64,000 nt of DNA from Nocardioides ungokensis (GCF_013466985.1 NZ_CP059164.1:1993001-2057000); one strand, 5' to 3'. Positions 36,275 to 46,327 are shown, counted from the stretch's first letter. Notes: generated from the letters alone by a model not told the origin. Translations and numbers: made by a program.

Positions 36275-38157
36275 AGCGAGAGCTCCTCCAGGCGATCGGC
36301 CAGGATGATCCGGCCGGCGGCCTCGATCAGGGCCAGGTGTGAGAACGCCTGCGGGAAGTTCCCGAGGTGGCGAGCCCGCTCCACCTCGAACTCCTCTGCG
36401 TACAGGCCCAGCGGCGACGAGATCCGGAGCAGCCGCTGCATCAGGTTGTTGGCCTGCTCCATGTCGCCCGTCGCGGCGAGCGCCGAGACCAGCCAGAACG
36501 AGCAGATCAGGAAGGTCCCCTCCTTGCCCGAGAGCCCGTCGTCGGTCTCGTCGGTGCGGTAGCGCATCACGAAGCCGTTCTCCGTCAGCTCCTCCGAGAT
36601 CGCGGTCACGGTGTGGCGGATCCGCTCGTCGGTGCCGGGAAGGAACCCGAAGAGCGGCGCGAGGAGCGTCGATGCGTCGAGCGCATCGGTGTCGTAGTGC
36701 TGGCGCAGGACCCCGCGGTCGCTCACACCACGCGTGAGGATGTCCTGCTTGATCTCCTCGGCGATCTCCGTCCACTCCTTCTCCCGCTTGGGGTCGTCGC
36801 GGATCGCGGCCAGCTTCGCTGCGCGGTCCAGCGCCACCCAGCCCATCAGCTTGGACGAGACGTAGTGCTGGGGCTTGCCGCGCGCCTCCCAGATCCCCTG
36901 GTCGGGCTCGCGCCAGGCGGCGATGGCCCCGGTCGCCTGAGACTCCACCAGCGGCCAGAGCCTGCGTGGCAGGTGCTGGCTCCGCCGCGTGTGCAGGAGC
37001 AGCGAGTCCAGGACTGCGCCGAACACGTCGTTCTGGCGTTGGTCGAAGGCGCCGTTGCCGAGTCGTACCGGTCGGGCGCCTTCGTAACCGGACAGCTCGT
37101 CGCGGGTGGACTCGGTGAGGTCGCGCCGCCCGTCGATCCCGTACATGATCTGCAGGCTGCCGTCCGAGTTGGGCGCGAGGTCGGCGACGAACTGCATGAA
37201 CTCGTCGGCCTCCCAGTCGAGGTTCAGGTAGTGCAGCGCCTGCAGCGTGAAGGTGGTGTCGCGGATCCACGTGTAGCGGTAGTCCCAGTTGCGTTCGCCT
37301 CCGGGGGTCTCGGGGAGCGAGGTGGTCAAGGCCGCCACGGTGGCGCCCGTCGGCATGTAGGTGAGGCCCTTGATCGTGAGGGCTGACCGCTCGAGGGGGT
37401 GACGCAGGGCGTGGTCGGGGATCCGTGCGCGAGCCAGCCAGCTCCGCCAGAACCGAACGGTGGCGTCGATGTGCGCGGCGGCCTGGGCGGCATCGGCGGG
37501 CGTCGTGAGTCCTTCGGCCCAGGACAGGGCGCAGTACGCCGTGTCGCCCTTGGAGAGCACGTGGCGGGCGCGAGCCGTTCCGCCCTCGATGCCGATCAGC
37601 ATGTCCGTGCTGAGCCGGAAGACCGGGCCGCCGGAGTCGGCCGCGTCCGCCTGGTGGCCCGTGGCGTCGGCCAGGGTCCACGTGGCCTCGACCCGGCCGT
37701 AGTCGAACGCCGGTTCGCACATCACCTCCACCTCGACCGAACCCTCGAGGCACTCGACCGTGCGCACCAGCAGGTGCGCCGCGTCGTCGTCGGCCGGTGG
37801 CCTGGTGTGAGGAGTCACCGTGTCCGGTCCCTGGCGCGGTTCGACCACCAAGGCGTCGCGTACCAGGAGCCAGCCGCTCGGGGTGTGCCACGTGGTGGCC
37901 AGGACGTTGGTGCCCGGCACGTAGGTGCGCGCCGTCGGCACGTTGATGCCGTACGGACCGAACCTGAAGGAGCCCGCCCCCCGGTCGAGGATGTTGCCGA
38001 AGACGCTTGCCGAGTCGAACGCGGGAAGGCAGAGCCAGTCCACCGAACCGTCCGGAGCGACCAGGGCGCCGGTGTGGCAGTCCGAGAGGAAGCCGTAGTC
38101 CGCTATCGGTGGGAAGGGAGAGGTGGTAGGGCTCACGACGCCGTCCTTCGGATCCAT
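36271..38157 (-). CDS. Glycoside hydrolase family 15 protein (glucoamylase/trehalase-like)
   Basis: About 628 residues. Hallmarks are IADYGFLSDCHTGALVAPDGSVDWLCLPAFDS at the N-terminus, NWDYRYTWIRDTTFTLQAL in the catalytic (alpha/alpha)6 barrel, and DQGIWEARG with the general-acid glutamate. Actinobacterial members of this GH15 group include trehalases and glucoamylases; the substrate cannot be fixed here. It is the first gene of the coupled run GH15 - NDH-2 - GMC. A GGGGTGAT half-site lies about 57 bp upstream. Confidence 0.9.
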   Translation of the reverse strand: MDPKDGVVSPTTSPFPPIADYGFLSDCHTGALVAPDGSVDWLCLPAFDSASVFGNILDRGAGSFRFGPYGINVPTARTYVPGTNVLATTWHTPSGWLLVRDALVVEPRQGPDTVTPHTRPPADDDAAHLLVRTVECLEGSVEVEVMCEPAFDYGRVEATWTLADATGHQADAADSGGPVFRLSTDMLIGIEGGTARARHVLSKGDTAYCALSWAEGLTTPADAAQAAAHIDATVRFWRSWLARARIPDHALRHPLERSALTIKGLTYMPTGATVAALTTSLPETPGGERNWDYRYTWIRDTTFTLQALHYLNLDWEADEFMQFVADLAPNSDGSLQIMYGIDGRRDLTESTRDELSGYEGARPVRLGNGAFDQRQNDVFGAVLDSLLLHTRRSQHLPRRLWPLVESQATGAIAAWREPDQGIWEARGKPQHYVSSKLMGWVALDRAAKLAAIRDDPKREKEWTEIAEEIKQDILTRGVSDRGVLRQHYDTDALDASTLLAPLFGFLPGTDERIRHTVTAISEELTENGFVMRYRTDETDDGLSGKEGTFLICSFWLVSALAATGDMEQANNLMQRLLRISSPLGLYAEEFEVERARHLGNFPQAFSHLALIEAAGRIILADRLEELSL

Positions 38158-38212
38158 CGGCGAGCCGGCGCATCGCCGTACTTCCACGGTCAGCGGGGCG
38201 AACCCCGCGTGA

Positions 38213-38232
38213 CATCACCCCGATGAGATGAA
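38213..38232. promoter_or_regulatory. GGGGTGAT half-site upstream of the GH15 gene
   Basis: On the minus strand the site reads CATCTCATCGGGGTGATG. It lies about 57 bp before the GH15 start at 38157 and shares GGGGYGAT with three other intergenic sites in the window. Confidence 0.4.
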
Positions 38233-38246
38233 CTGTCGTGGCGGCC

Positions 38247-39290
38247 TCAGTCGGCGGGGCGATCCGCCACCCGATCGGCGGCGTCCGGCACGCCCTCCTC
38301 CGGAAGCAGGCGCCGCTGCGCCAGGACGTACAGGAGCACGAACGCGGGAAGCACGATGAGCACCGCGAGCACGACGTTGACGATCAGGACCCGCAACGTG
38401 CCGGACGGCGCGGCGGCTGCGGAGACGGAGAGGCTCTCGGGCAGCAGGTAGGGCCACTGCGCGACGCCCCACGCGAGGACGATCCCGGCCTGGGCGAGGA
38501 CCGCGAGCACTCGCGCTGCCCGGCTCGCGTCGCGGGCGAGGAGGACCAGTGCGCCCAGGCCGAAGGCGACCCCGACGATGACGACCGGGAGCGCTCGCCC
38601 GGTCATGCCGTCGAAGACGTACGGCGCGTCGCTGTGCAGCACCACCATGCCCACCGCGCCGACGACCGCGACCGCGACGGCCGACACCACCGCGCGGCGA
38701 CGGAAGTAGTCGGCCATCTCGGCGTCGTCGTCGCGCCTGGCCTCCCAGACGAGGTAGACGGCCGCGAGGTAGGCAACCGAGGTCACGGCGAGGACGCCGG
38801 TGACCACGGAGGTCGGGTTGATCCAGCTGTCGACCGGGTCGCCGGCCGTCCCACCGGCAGGGACACGGCCGGAGGCGATCCCGCCCGCGACAGCCCCCAT
38901 GCAGTAGGGCACGAGGACGGAGGAGGCGGCGAACGCGGCGCCGAAGAGCCTGCGGTTGCGGAGGCTGACCACGGACTTGCGGAACGCGAAGCTGGCTCCG
39001 CGCAGGACGATGCCGAGCGCTGCGATGGTCAGCGGGACGAACAGCGTCAGCATGATGGAGGCGTAGGCCTCCGAGAACGCCGTCCACGTCACCACGAAGA
39101 CGAAGATCAGCCAGACGTGGTTGGCCTCCCAGACAGGCCCGAGCGAGTGCTCGATCAGCTCGCGGGGTCGCCGTCCCTGCTCGGGGCCACCGGCGATGAG
39201 GTCCCAGAGCCCGGCACCGAAGTCGGCGCCGCCGAAGACGGCGTACGTCGTGAGCGCGAGCAGCAGGACGACGGCGACGGTGTCACTCAT
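38247..39290 (-). CDS. cydB: Cytochrome bd quinol oxidase subunit II
   Basis: A 347-residue polytopic membrane subunit. The opening ALTTYAVFGGADFGAGLWDLIAGG and the segment HSLGPVWEANHVWLIFVFVVTWTAFSEAYASIM are diagnostic of CydB/AppB. Eight or so further helices follow (SVLVPYCMGAVAGGIASG among them). Its ATG overlaps the cydA stop by ATGA at 39287-39290. With CydA it reduces oxygen with quinol electrons at high affinity. No cydCD transporter genes are in the window. Confidence 0.95.
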   Translation of the reverse strand: MSDTVAVVLLLALTTYAVFGGADFGAGLWDLIAGGPEQGRRPRELIEHSLGPVWEANHVWLIFVFVVTWTAFSEAYASIMLTLFVPLTIAALGIVLRGASFAFRKSVVSLRNRRLFGAAFAASSVLVPYCMGAVAGGIASGRVPAGGTAGDPVDSWINPTSVVTGVLAVTSVAYLAAVYLVWEARRDDDAEMADYFRRRAVVSAVAVAVVGAVGMVVLHSDAPYVFDGMTGRALPVVIVGVAFGLGALVLLARDASRAARVLAVLAQAGIVLAWGVAQWPYLLPESLSVSAAAAPSGTLRVLIVNVVLAVLIVLPAFVLLYVLAQRRLLPEEGVPDAADRVADRPAD

Positions 39291-40715
39291 CGGGTTGCCT
39301 CCTCGACCTGTGGCTCCGCGGCGGGGGACGCGGGAGGCCCGTAGGGGCTCTCGACGTCGTTGAACCCGCCGGCTCTCCGGAACCGTCGGCTCATCCCACG
39401 CAGCACGAGGATCGCGGTGACTCCGAGCGCGAGGTAGAGCACGGTGACGGCGATGAACGTGATCCAGACTCCGGTGTTGGCCGTCGCCGCGTCCTCGACC
39501 TTCATGTAGCCGTAGACGATCCAGGGCTGGCGACCGACCTCGGTGACGACCCAGCCGGCTTCCATGGCGATCACGGAGAGCAGGCCGGAGGCGGCGGCCA
39601 GGGTCAGGAAGGCCCGGTTGGTGGGCATCCGTCTTCGCAGGGCCCAGGTGAGGCCGTACCAGAGCGAGAGCAGGAACAGCAGGGTGCCGAGGCCGACCAT
39701 GATGTCCCACGAGAGGTGCACGATGTTGACCTCCGAGACGGTCGGGCGATCTCCTGCGGGGACGCTGTCGATCCCCTTCACCACCGTCGACTTGCCGGTC
39801 GCGGGATCGGAGAGCCACGACGCGAGGCCGGGGATCGGGATCCCACCCTGCACGGTGCCATTGCTGTTGAGCTTTCCGAGCAGGGTCTCCGGGACGTCGC
39901 TCGAGGTCTGGGGGACGAGCTCGATCGCAGCGAACTTCTCGGGCTGGTCGTTGTAGACCCAACGCGCCAATGCGTCGCCGACCCCCATCTGGACCGGGGT
40001 CGCGACCGCCGCGACGGTGAAGGCGATCACGAACCCGAGGCGGTGGTAACGGTCGCGTCGGCCCCGCAGCATGGCGCCGGCATAGACCGAGGCGATCATG
40101 AACCCCCCGACGAGGTAGGCCGCCACGAGCATGTGGGCGGCCTCGAGCGGCATCGCCTTGTTGAAGATGACCCCGACCGGGTCCACGGCGACGACCCTGC
40201 CCGAGGAGTCCAGCGTGAAGCCGGTCGGCGCGTTCATCCAGGAGTTCGCCGCGACCACGGACACGGCGCCGAGGATGCCGGCGAGCACGATGGTACGCCG
40301 GTCCAGAAATGTGCCCACGGCCGCATCCGCCGCCAGCCGTAGATGTAGATCGCGACGAAGATCGCCTCCGTGAAGAAGAACAGGCCCTCGAACCCGAAGG
40401 GCACCCCGAACGCCTCGCCCACTGACCCATGAACCGTGGCCAGAGCAGACCGAACTCGAAGCTGAGCACCGTGCCGGTGACCGCGCCGACTGCGAACGTG
40501 ACCGCCATGTACTTCGACCAGCGCTGCGCGAGGAGCAGGGCGTCCGCATCGTCGTGCTTGATCGCGCGGTAGTTGGCGATCAGCGTCATGAAGGCCCACG
40601 AGACCCCCAGCGGCACCAGGATGATGTGGAAGGCCAGCGTGAAGGCCATCTGCGAACGGGCCCACGGGACCGGGTCGACGGTGAGCGCGCTCAGGGCGTG
40701 GACGACGGGGTTCAC
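39287..40715 (-). CDS. cydA: Cytochrome bd quinol oxidase subunit I, two frame breaks
   Basis: About 477 residues after correction. The N-terminus (RSQMAFTLAFHIILVPLGVSWA) carries the haem b595-type histidine. Breaks at about 40419 (CCC run) and 40308 (AAA run) isolate the segment WGEAFGVPFGFEGLFFFTEAIFVAIYIYGW, which matches the conserved CydA second and third helices; restoring one base at each joins everything. The Q-loop and C-terminal region (EAGWVVTEVGRQPWIVYGYMK) are intact. The GTG at 40715 is taken as start. Loss of the gene by real mutation seems unlikely as every conserved block is present. Confidence 0.85.
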
Positions 40716-40814
40716 GACCTCATCGGCCTCCTCCCGGGTGCCTCGCTCTCTGCACCGGTCCCATCAGTGTCCGGCGACACCTACCGAGTCTCACCGGTGG
40801 CTCCCCGCGCCAGC

Positions 40815-40833
40815 ATCGCCCCATCGGGATGAG
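40815..40833. promoter_or_regulatory. GGGGCGAT half-site between cydA and the DUF4239 gene
   Basis: On the minus strand the site reads CTCATCCCGATGGGGCGATG. It lies about 100 bp before cydA and 107 bp before the divergent DUF4239 gene, in a 224-bp non-coding region with no other clear feature. The half-site GGGGYGAT is shared with three other promoters. Confidence 0.4.
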
Positions 40834-40939
40834 GTGCTCATCCGTGCTCGCGGCAGTAGTCTGCGGACATCCGGCAGCACCTGCGCCCCGTCGTACCGGG
40901 TGGAGGTCCGGTGTCGCCGGTCTCCTCGAGGAGGCTGCC

Positions 40940-41733
40940 GTGGTGCTGTTCCTGATTCCCACCGCGCTACTCATGGTGGGCCTGCTCGTGCTCATCGAAG
41001 GGTCGGCTGTCGCCGGCCTGCTCCTGGGGAAGCGGGCGCAGGAGCACCACGGCGGCCTCAGGGAGTCCTCGGGCGTGCTGCAGGGCGCCCTGCTGGGATT
41101 CATGGGGCTCCTCCTGGCGTTCGGCCTGTCGCTGGCACTCGGCCGCTACGAAGCGCGGCGGGCCGCGGTCGTGGATGACGCGAACAGCATCGGACCACCT
41201 ATCTGCGCGCACAGACCCTGTCGGAGCCCATGCGAGGTCGTTCCCTGCGCCTGCTGGTGAAGTACGCCGACGCCGAGCTTCGGCTCACCGACGAGGAACC
41301 GGGCAGCGACGCCGCCGACGCGACCGTCGCCGAGGGCTCGGCCCTGCAGCGACGGCTCTGGGCCTCGGCAGTACGGGCCGTCCGGGAGGAGCCGACGGCG
41401 AGCGCCCCCCGCCTGTACGAGGAGAGCCTGAACACGATGATCGACGAGCAGACGGTGCGCGTCACCGGACTCTCCAACCGGGTGCCGACCGAGGTGCTGC
41501 TGCTCGAGCTGGTCGGCTCGGCGATCGCCATGTTCCTGGTCGGACTCCATGTGGGCCTTCTCGGTCGCGGCTTGACACCTCTCCTGCTCGCGGCCGGTCT
41601 GGTCGCCTTCCTGCTCTTCGCCACGTTCGACCTGGACCGCCCCACGCGCGGCTTCATCGAGATCCCGGACACGCCCTTGACCGATCTCCGAGCGTCCATG
41701 AACGAGCCCCCTGTCGCGGGCGTGTCCCAGTGA
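40940..41733 (+). CDS. Bestrophin-like DUF4239 membrane protein, frame broken near 41196
   Basis: About 264 residues from GTG 40940, which follows GAGGAGG. Two N-terminal membrane segments (VVLFLIPTALLMVGLLVLIEG and LQGALLGFMGLLLAFGLSLALGRYEARRAAVVDDANSIG) and two C-terminal ones (LELVGSAIAMFLVGLHVGLLG, LTPLLLAAGLVAFLLFATFDLDRPTRGFI) match DUF4239. One missing base after ATCGG near 41196 restores IGTTYLRAQTLSEPMRG. The family is distantly like bestrophin anion channels; function not shown. It is divergent from cydA. Confidence 0.75.
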
Positions 41734-41774
41734 CACCCGTGCCTGACGCTGACCCGAGGGTCCGTGCGGTGGCG

Positions 41775-42683
41775 CTAGGGAGACTGGACGCAGCGGAACC
41801 CGACGTGGCTGGTGGTGTCGCGGGGTCCGTGGGCCTGGCGCGCGGCGGGGCGGTAGCGGTGGCAGTAGGACGGAGCGCACAGGTGTGAGCCGCCCTTGAC
41901 GACGAACCGGTCGTGCTCGCCGAGCGCGGTGTGTGGCCCGCAGCAGGGCGCCGCCGTTGCCTGCTGTGCGGACTCGGGTTCCTCGGCCGTGTGCCGCTCG
42001 GTCCAGCGGGAGTCGGTCCACTCCCAGACGTTGCCGGTCACGTCGTACAGGCCGTAGCCGTTGGGCCGGAACTTCTTGACCGGGGAGGTCCGGGTGTAGC
42101 CGTGCGGGGACGTGTTCTCGTACGGGAACCGCCCGTGCCAGGTGTTGGCCATGACCCGCCCGTCGGGCATGAAGTCCTCGCCCCAGGCGTACGTGGCGCC
42201 GTCGAGGCCGCCCCGGGCCGCGTGCTCCCACTCGGGCTCGCTGGGCAGCCGCTTGCCCGCCCAGGCGGCGTAGGCGAGCGCGTCCTCGAGGCCGACGTGC
42301 ACCACCGGGTGCAGCTCCTTGCCGTCCAGGGTTGAGCCGGGGCCGTCCGGGTGGCGCCAGTCGGCGCCCGGCACCCAGCGCCACCACTGCCTCCAGTCGT
42401 CGAGCGGCACCGGCCCCGGGGTGGGCGTGAACACCTGGGACCCGGGCACCAGCTGCGACGGGTCCGCGCCGGGGAAGTCGCGGGGGTCGGGAGCGGTCTC
42501 CGCGGTGGTCACGTGCCCGGTGTCCGCGACGAACCGACGGAAGGCGGCATTGGTCACCGGGTGATCGTCGACCCACAGGCTGTCGACGGCCACCGTGGTG
42601 ACAGGACCTTCCTCCGGGTAGAACCCGGTGCCGCCCATCCGGAAGACCCCGCCGGAGACCAGGGTCATGCCTTTGCGCAACAC
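41775..42683 (-). CDS. Formylglycine-generating enzyme (sulfatase-modifying factor)
   Basis: About 302 residues of the FGE-sulfatase domain, which oxidises the sulfatase active-site cysteine to formylglycine. Start region [22 protein letters not shown]; middle [16 protein letters not shown] and [15 protein letters not shown]-terminal [19 protein letters not shown] holds the catalytic cysteine pair, and [11 protein letters not shown] ends it. GTG 42683 or ATG 42668 could start it. It is divergent from a sulfatase with the CxPSR target, so it almost certainly matures that enzyme. Confidence 0.93.
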   Translation of the reverse strand: MLRKGMTLVSGGVFRMGGTGFYPEEGPVTTVAVDSLWVDDHPVTNAAFRRFVADTGHVTTAETAPDPRDFPGADPSQLVPGSQVFTPTPGPVPLDDWRQWWRWVPGADWRHPDGPGSTLDGKELHPVVHVGLEDALAYAAWAGKRLPSEPEWEHAARGGLDGATYAWGEDFMPDGRVMANTWHGRFPYENTSPHGYTRTSPVKKFRPNGYGLYDVTGNVWEWTDSRWTERHTAEEPESAQQATAAPCCGPHTALGEHDRFVVKGGSHLCAPSYCHRYRPAARQAHGPRDTTSHVGFRCVQSP

Positions 42684-42734
42684 ACGCCCACTGTAGGCAG
42701 CGAGGTGCGCACCGGGCACCGACCGCGGTCGGGA

Positions 42735-42753
42735 ATCACCCGAATGGGGTGAT
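42735..42753. promoter_or_regulatory. Perfect palindrome ATCACCC-N5-GGGTGAT between FGE and sulfatase genes
   Basis: ATCACCCGAATGGGGTGAT has perfect 7-bp arms. It is 52 bp from the FGE start and 70 bp from the sulfatase start, so one bound protein could control both divergent genes. It matches 16 of 19 bases of the zwf upstream site. Confidence 0.6.
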
Positions 42754-42822
42754 CCACGATCGCTCGAGCCGAACCCAGCATGGAGGTTGGACGACTGCCG
42801 TCGCACGGTGAGGAGAGACGAG

Positions 42823-44388
42823 ATGGCCGACAAGCAGCCGAACATCGTGGTGTTCTTCTGGGACAACTTCGGGTGGGGTGAGATCGGCTGCTACGGCGGC
42901 GGGGTGCTCCGCGGGGCGCCGACGCCCCGGATCGACAGCATCGCCGACGAGGGCCTGAAGCTGCTGAACTTCAACGTCGAGGCGCAGTGCACGCCCAGCA
43001 GGTCTGCGATCCTCACCGGCCGGCACCCGATCCGTTCCGGCACGCATTCCGTACCGCTCGCTGGCGGCCCCGATGGCCTGACCCAGTGGGAGTTCACGAT
43101 CGCCCGCGCGCTGTCGGATGCGGGCTACGCGACCGGGATGTGGGGCAAGTGGCACCTGGGCAGCGACCCCGAGCAGCGCAGCCCGGTCGACTTCGGCTTC
43201 GACGAGGCGGTGTGGTCGCCCCGGACCGCCGACGAGGTGCTGTGGACGATGCAGTCCTACTTCCCCAACGGGAACGTCACCGCGGCGCCGTACGCCGGGA
43301 AGACCGAGATCCCTCTCGAACCCGAGCCGATCTACGCCCGCAAGAAGGGTGGCAAGCACGAGGTCGTAGCCACGTACGACGCGGAGTTCCGGGCCGGGTT
43401 CGACCGCAAGATCACCGGATGGGCCATCGACTTCATGCGCAGCTCGCACGAGCAGGGCAAGCCGTTCTACCTGTACCTGCCGTACACCCAGACGCACATC
43501 CCGACCATTCCCGACCCGGAATATGTCGGCAGGACGAAGCACGGCAACTGGGCCGACATCCTGACCCAGATGGACGACTTCACCGGTCAGGTCCTCGACG
43601 AGCTGGACACGCTCGGGCTGGCGGACGACACGATCGTGGTGTGGGCGTCCGACAACGGCGGCGATTCGACCTACCGGATGCCCGCGGGCGACCCGGACCC
43701 GTTCGGCGGGCTGTGGAACGGCTTCGGTGGCCCGTGGCGCGGCTCGCTGTTCACCTCGTTGGAGGGCTCGAACCGGACCCCCTGCATCATCCGCTGGCCA
43801 GGCAAGGTGCCCGCTGCCAAGGTGAGCAACGAGCTGGTGCACGAGGTCGACCTGTTCACCACCTTGGTCCTCGCGGGCGGCGGGACCGTGCCCACCGACC
43901 GGCAGATCGACGGCATGGACATGCGCACATTCCTGCTCGGCGACGCCGAGGAATCGGGTCGCGAGGTCGTCTTGTGCATGAACGGCAACAGGCTGCAGGC
44001 GGTGAAGTGGAGGCAGTGGAAGGTGCACCTCTTCCAGCAGGACGACTTCTACTCGACCTGGGCCCCGTACAGCATTCCTCGTCTCTACAACCTGGAGTGG
44101 GATCCCCGTGAGGAGAACGAGGTCGACTTCCCGCACGCCTGGGTCATGCACCCGATGGCCGCCGCCGCCGGCGCCTTCCTGAAGAGCCTGGCGATGGAGC
44201 CGCCGATCAAGCCGGGGACACCCGACCCCTACACCCCGCCCGCGCCCGGCCAGCTGGTCCCGCAGGAGCACGTGCAGATCGGCCCCATCGTCCAGTACGT
44301 CACCACGCTCCACCACCCGGACGGCCAGGCGGCCGACGTACGAGAGCACCAGCCCGAGCACGGGCTCAGCCACGCATCGGGCGCATGA
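42823..44388 (+). CDS. Arylsulfatase-family sulfatase (Cys-type)
   Basis: A 521-residue sulfatase. The formylglycine precursor motif is [11 protein letters not shown] with the cysteine at residue 56. [14 protein letters not shown] replaces the common DD metal pair with [38 protein letters not shown] and [12 protein letters not shown] follow in family order. No signal peptide is seen, so it is probably cytoplasmic or exported after folding by an unseen route. ATG 42823 follows GAGGAGAG. The FGE gene is divergent 139 bp upstream and the next gene overlaps by ATGA. Confidence 0.94.
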   Translation: MADKQPNIVVFFWDNFGWGEIGCYGGGVLRGAPTPRIDSIADEGLKLLNFNVEAQCTPSRSAILTGRHPIRSGTHSVPLAGGPDGLTQWEFTIARALSDAGYATGMWGKWHLGSDPEQRSPVDFGFDEAVWSPRTADEVLWTMQSYFPNGNVTAAPYAGKTEIPLEPEPIYARKKGGKHEVVATYDAEFRAGFDRKITGWAIDFMRSSHEQGKPFYLYLPYTQTHIPTIPDPEYVGRTKHGNWADILTQMDDFTGQVLDELDTLGLADDTIVVWASDNGGDSTYRMPAGDPDPFGGLWNGFGGPWRGSLFTSLEGSNRTPCIIRWPGKVPAAKVSNELVHEVDLFTTLVLAGGGTVPTDRQIDGMDMRTFLLGDAEESGREVVLCMNGNRLQAVKWRQWKVHLFQQDDFYSTWAPYSIPRLYNLEWDPREENEVDFPHAWVMHPMAAAAGAFLKSLAMEPPIKPGTPDPYTPPAPGQLVPQEHVQIGPIVQYVTTLHHPDGQAADVREHQPEHGLSHASGA

Positions 44389-45485
44389 GCGGGCACGACG
44401 AGCTGCAGGTCGGGATGCTGCTGGAGTGCTTCGGCGAGCGCGCGGCGGCCGAGAAGGCGCGCCACGGCCTGGACGAGCAGCTCAAGTCCCAGGGCGACGA
44501 GCTGCTCGACAGCGTCGTCCTCGAGGTCGACGCGAAGCACCACGCGTCCGTGCACGACCCGCGCCGCGTCGTGCAGGGCACCTTGACCGCTGCCCTCACC
44601 TGGGGGGTGTTCGGCCTGGTGGCGGGCGGGCTCGAGAGCCTGGCTCTCTGGGCCGTCATCGGCGCGCTCTGCGGTGGCCTCTACGCGTACTACACCGAGC
44701 ACCTGCTCAGGAAGGACGAGCTGACCCGGATCGGCGCCCGGCTCCCGGCCGACTCCTCGGCACTGCTCACCTTCGTCGAGACCAGCGATCCCCGCAGCCT
44801 CGTCAAGGCCACCACCGGGCACGAGCCTGCCACCGCGAGCGTGGCCGGCATCGGCGACGACCTGGCCGCGCACGTCTTCAACGGCGCCACCGACCCCATC
44901 GAGCAGCCGGCCCGCCCCGCAGGAGCTGAGGCGACGCCGAACGAGAGCGCGCTGACCAGCATGATCCTGCTGCGCTACCCCGACCCCGAGACGGCCCGGC
45001 AGGTCGCCTCCCGGGCGGCCCCCACCGGGAAGAAGGCCGCCGGCCCGGTCCAGGTCGAGCTGGTGATCCGCGACGACGGGCACGGTCGACGGCACGTGGC
45101 CGACCCCAGCCAGGGCGTGAAGGCGTGGGCGAAGGCCGACGTGGTCAGCTGGGGGCTGTTCGGCGTGGTGGTCGGCGGCCTGGCCGGCGCCCTCGGCGAC
45201 GGCGCCCTGGGGACTGTCGGCGATGCGGTTGTCACCGGCCTCGCCTGGGCGGCATTCGGCCTGGTGGCGGGCGCCCTGTACGGCCTGTGGGCGGGGCGAG
45301 CCGTCTCCGCCCGTCGGCTCAAGGGCCTCCGTGGCCTGCTCACGCCCGGAAGCTCGATGCTGGTGGCCTGGGCCGAGGGGCCCCTTCGCCCGGAGACCCT
45401 GGGCGAGTTCGCCCTGCCGGGTTCTCAGCGACTGGTGCTGCGCTTCAATCCCGTCGACGGCGGCGCCGTCCTCGAGGCGGCCTAG
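44385..45485 (+). CDS. Internally duplicated membrane protein of unknown function
   Basis: A 366-residue protein made of two similar halves. Each has an alpha/beta part and glycine-rich membrane helices: TAALTWGVFGLVAGGLESLALWAVIGALCGGLYAYY in the first and VVSWGLFGVVVGGLAG plus VVTGLAWAAFGLVAGALYGLWAG in the second. The pattern recalls DUF1269-like stress-associated membrane proteins, but I am not certain. It overlaps the sulfatase stop by ATGA, so it is co-translated. Confidence 0.6.
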   Translation: MSGHDELQVGMLLECFGERAAAEKARHGLDEQLKSQGDELLDSVVLEVDAKHHASVHDPRRVVQGTLTAALTWGVFGLVAGGLESLALWAVIGALCGGLYAYYTEHLLRKDELTRIGARLPADSSALLTFVETSDPRSLVKATTGHEPATASVAGIGDDLAAHVFNGATDPIEQPARPAGAEATPNESALTSMILLRYPDPETARQVASRAAPTGKKAAGPVQVELVIRDDGHGRRHVADPSQGVKAWAKADVVSWGLFGVVVGGLAGALGDGALGTVGDAVVTGLAWAAFGLVAGALYGLWAGRAVSARRLKGLRGLLTPGSSMLVAWAEGPLRPETLGEFALPGSQRLVLRFNPVDGGAVLEAA

Positions 45486-45512
45486 GCGCGGGACCCTTTC
45501 GGAGGAGGTGTC

Positions 45513-46316
45513 GTGACAAGCCCCGAAATAGTGACCGCCGGGATCACCATGGGTGACTTCCAGTGGACCGGTGACTTCACCACGATCGACCTGATCGCGG
45601 CGTCGACCAACGCGCTGAACGGCGCGCTGCTGGCCCGTCGGCCTGACCACTACCGCAACTTCACCGTCGTCGGCATCTACCTGATGGCACTGCTGGGCGG
45701 CATCGGAGGCGGGGTCACCCGCGACGTCATCCTGAACAAGGTCCCGGGCGCCTTCATGAATCCGGCCTACATCCTGCTCTGCCTGGTGGCCGGCTTCGTC
45801 GGTTACCAGATTGCCTTCGCCTCCGGCCAGCTGTTCCGCGAGGGCCTGTTCCAGTTCATGACCTCCTTCTCCCTGCCCTGGTACGCCATCTCGGGGGCGA
45901 TGGCCGCCGAGGCTGCCCACCTGCCCGTCCTGGGAGTGCTCGCGCTCGCGGTCATCGGCCCCACCGCGGGCCGTTACTACATCGACGTGACCAGCGGCGT
46001 GCCGCCCAAACAGTTCGTCCGAGGCGAATGGTTCGTCGCGATCGCCGCGCTCACCGGTCTGGTCTGGGTGCTCTGTGACGCCGCCGGCCTGGCCGCCTGG
46101 TTGTCGGCCGCGATCTCCTTCGTCGTCGGCTTCACCGTCCGTCTCATCGCCCTCTACCGGGGCTGGGAAGAACCGCTGGCGAGGGAGCCCGCCGGCGTCT
46201 ACAAGCACTCGGACGGCCGACCGCTGCTGGGCCGCAAGATCGCCGGCAAGTCCCAGCGCGAGATGCGGGACCTGGGGCTTGTCGTGGACAAGCCGGCAAC
46301 GGGTGCCCCGGACTAG
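45513..46316 (+). CDS. TRIC cation channel family protein
   Basis: A 267-residue membrane protein with a duplicated three-helix unit. The signature GGIGGGVTRDVILNKVPGAF and its partner VIGPTAGRYYIDVTSGVPPKQFVRGEWFV identify the bacterial TRIC (UPF0126-related) family, trimeric potassium-type channels. GTG 45513 follows GGAGGAGG. It continues the run sulfatase - duplicated membrane protein - TRIC - DUF2254. Confidence 0.88.
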   Translation: MTSPEIVTAGITMGDFQWTGDFTTIDLIAASTNALNGALLARRPDHYRNFTVVGIYLMALLGGIGGGVTRDVILNKVPGAFMNPAYILLCLVAGFVGYQIAFASGQLFREGLFQFMTSFSLPWYAISGAMAAEAAHLPVLGVLALAVIGPTAGRYYIDVTSGVPPKQFVRGEWFVAIAALTGLVWVLCDAAGLAAWLSAAISFVVGFTVRLIALYRGWEEPLAREPAGVYKHSDGRPLLGRKIAGKSQREMRDLGLVVDKPATGAPD

Positions 46317-46327
46317 GAGACGGTGAG

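Noticed and set aside
34931-38218. A 1095-codon open frame on the minus strand
   Set aside because: Only its last 447 codons (NDH-2 from 36274) are coding. The upstream part is out-of-frame shadow of the GH15 gene on the same strand, rich in Arg and Pro.
39287-40715. cydA as a pseudogene
   Set aside because: Both breaks are single bases in homopolymers, all conserved blocks are present and cydB is intact and coupled, so a sequence error is likelier.
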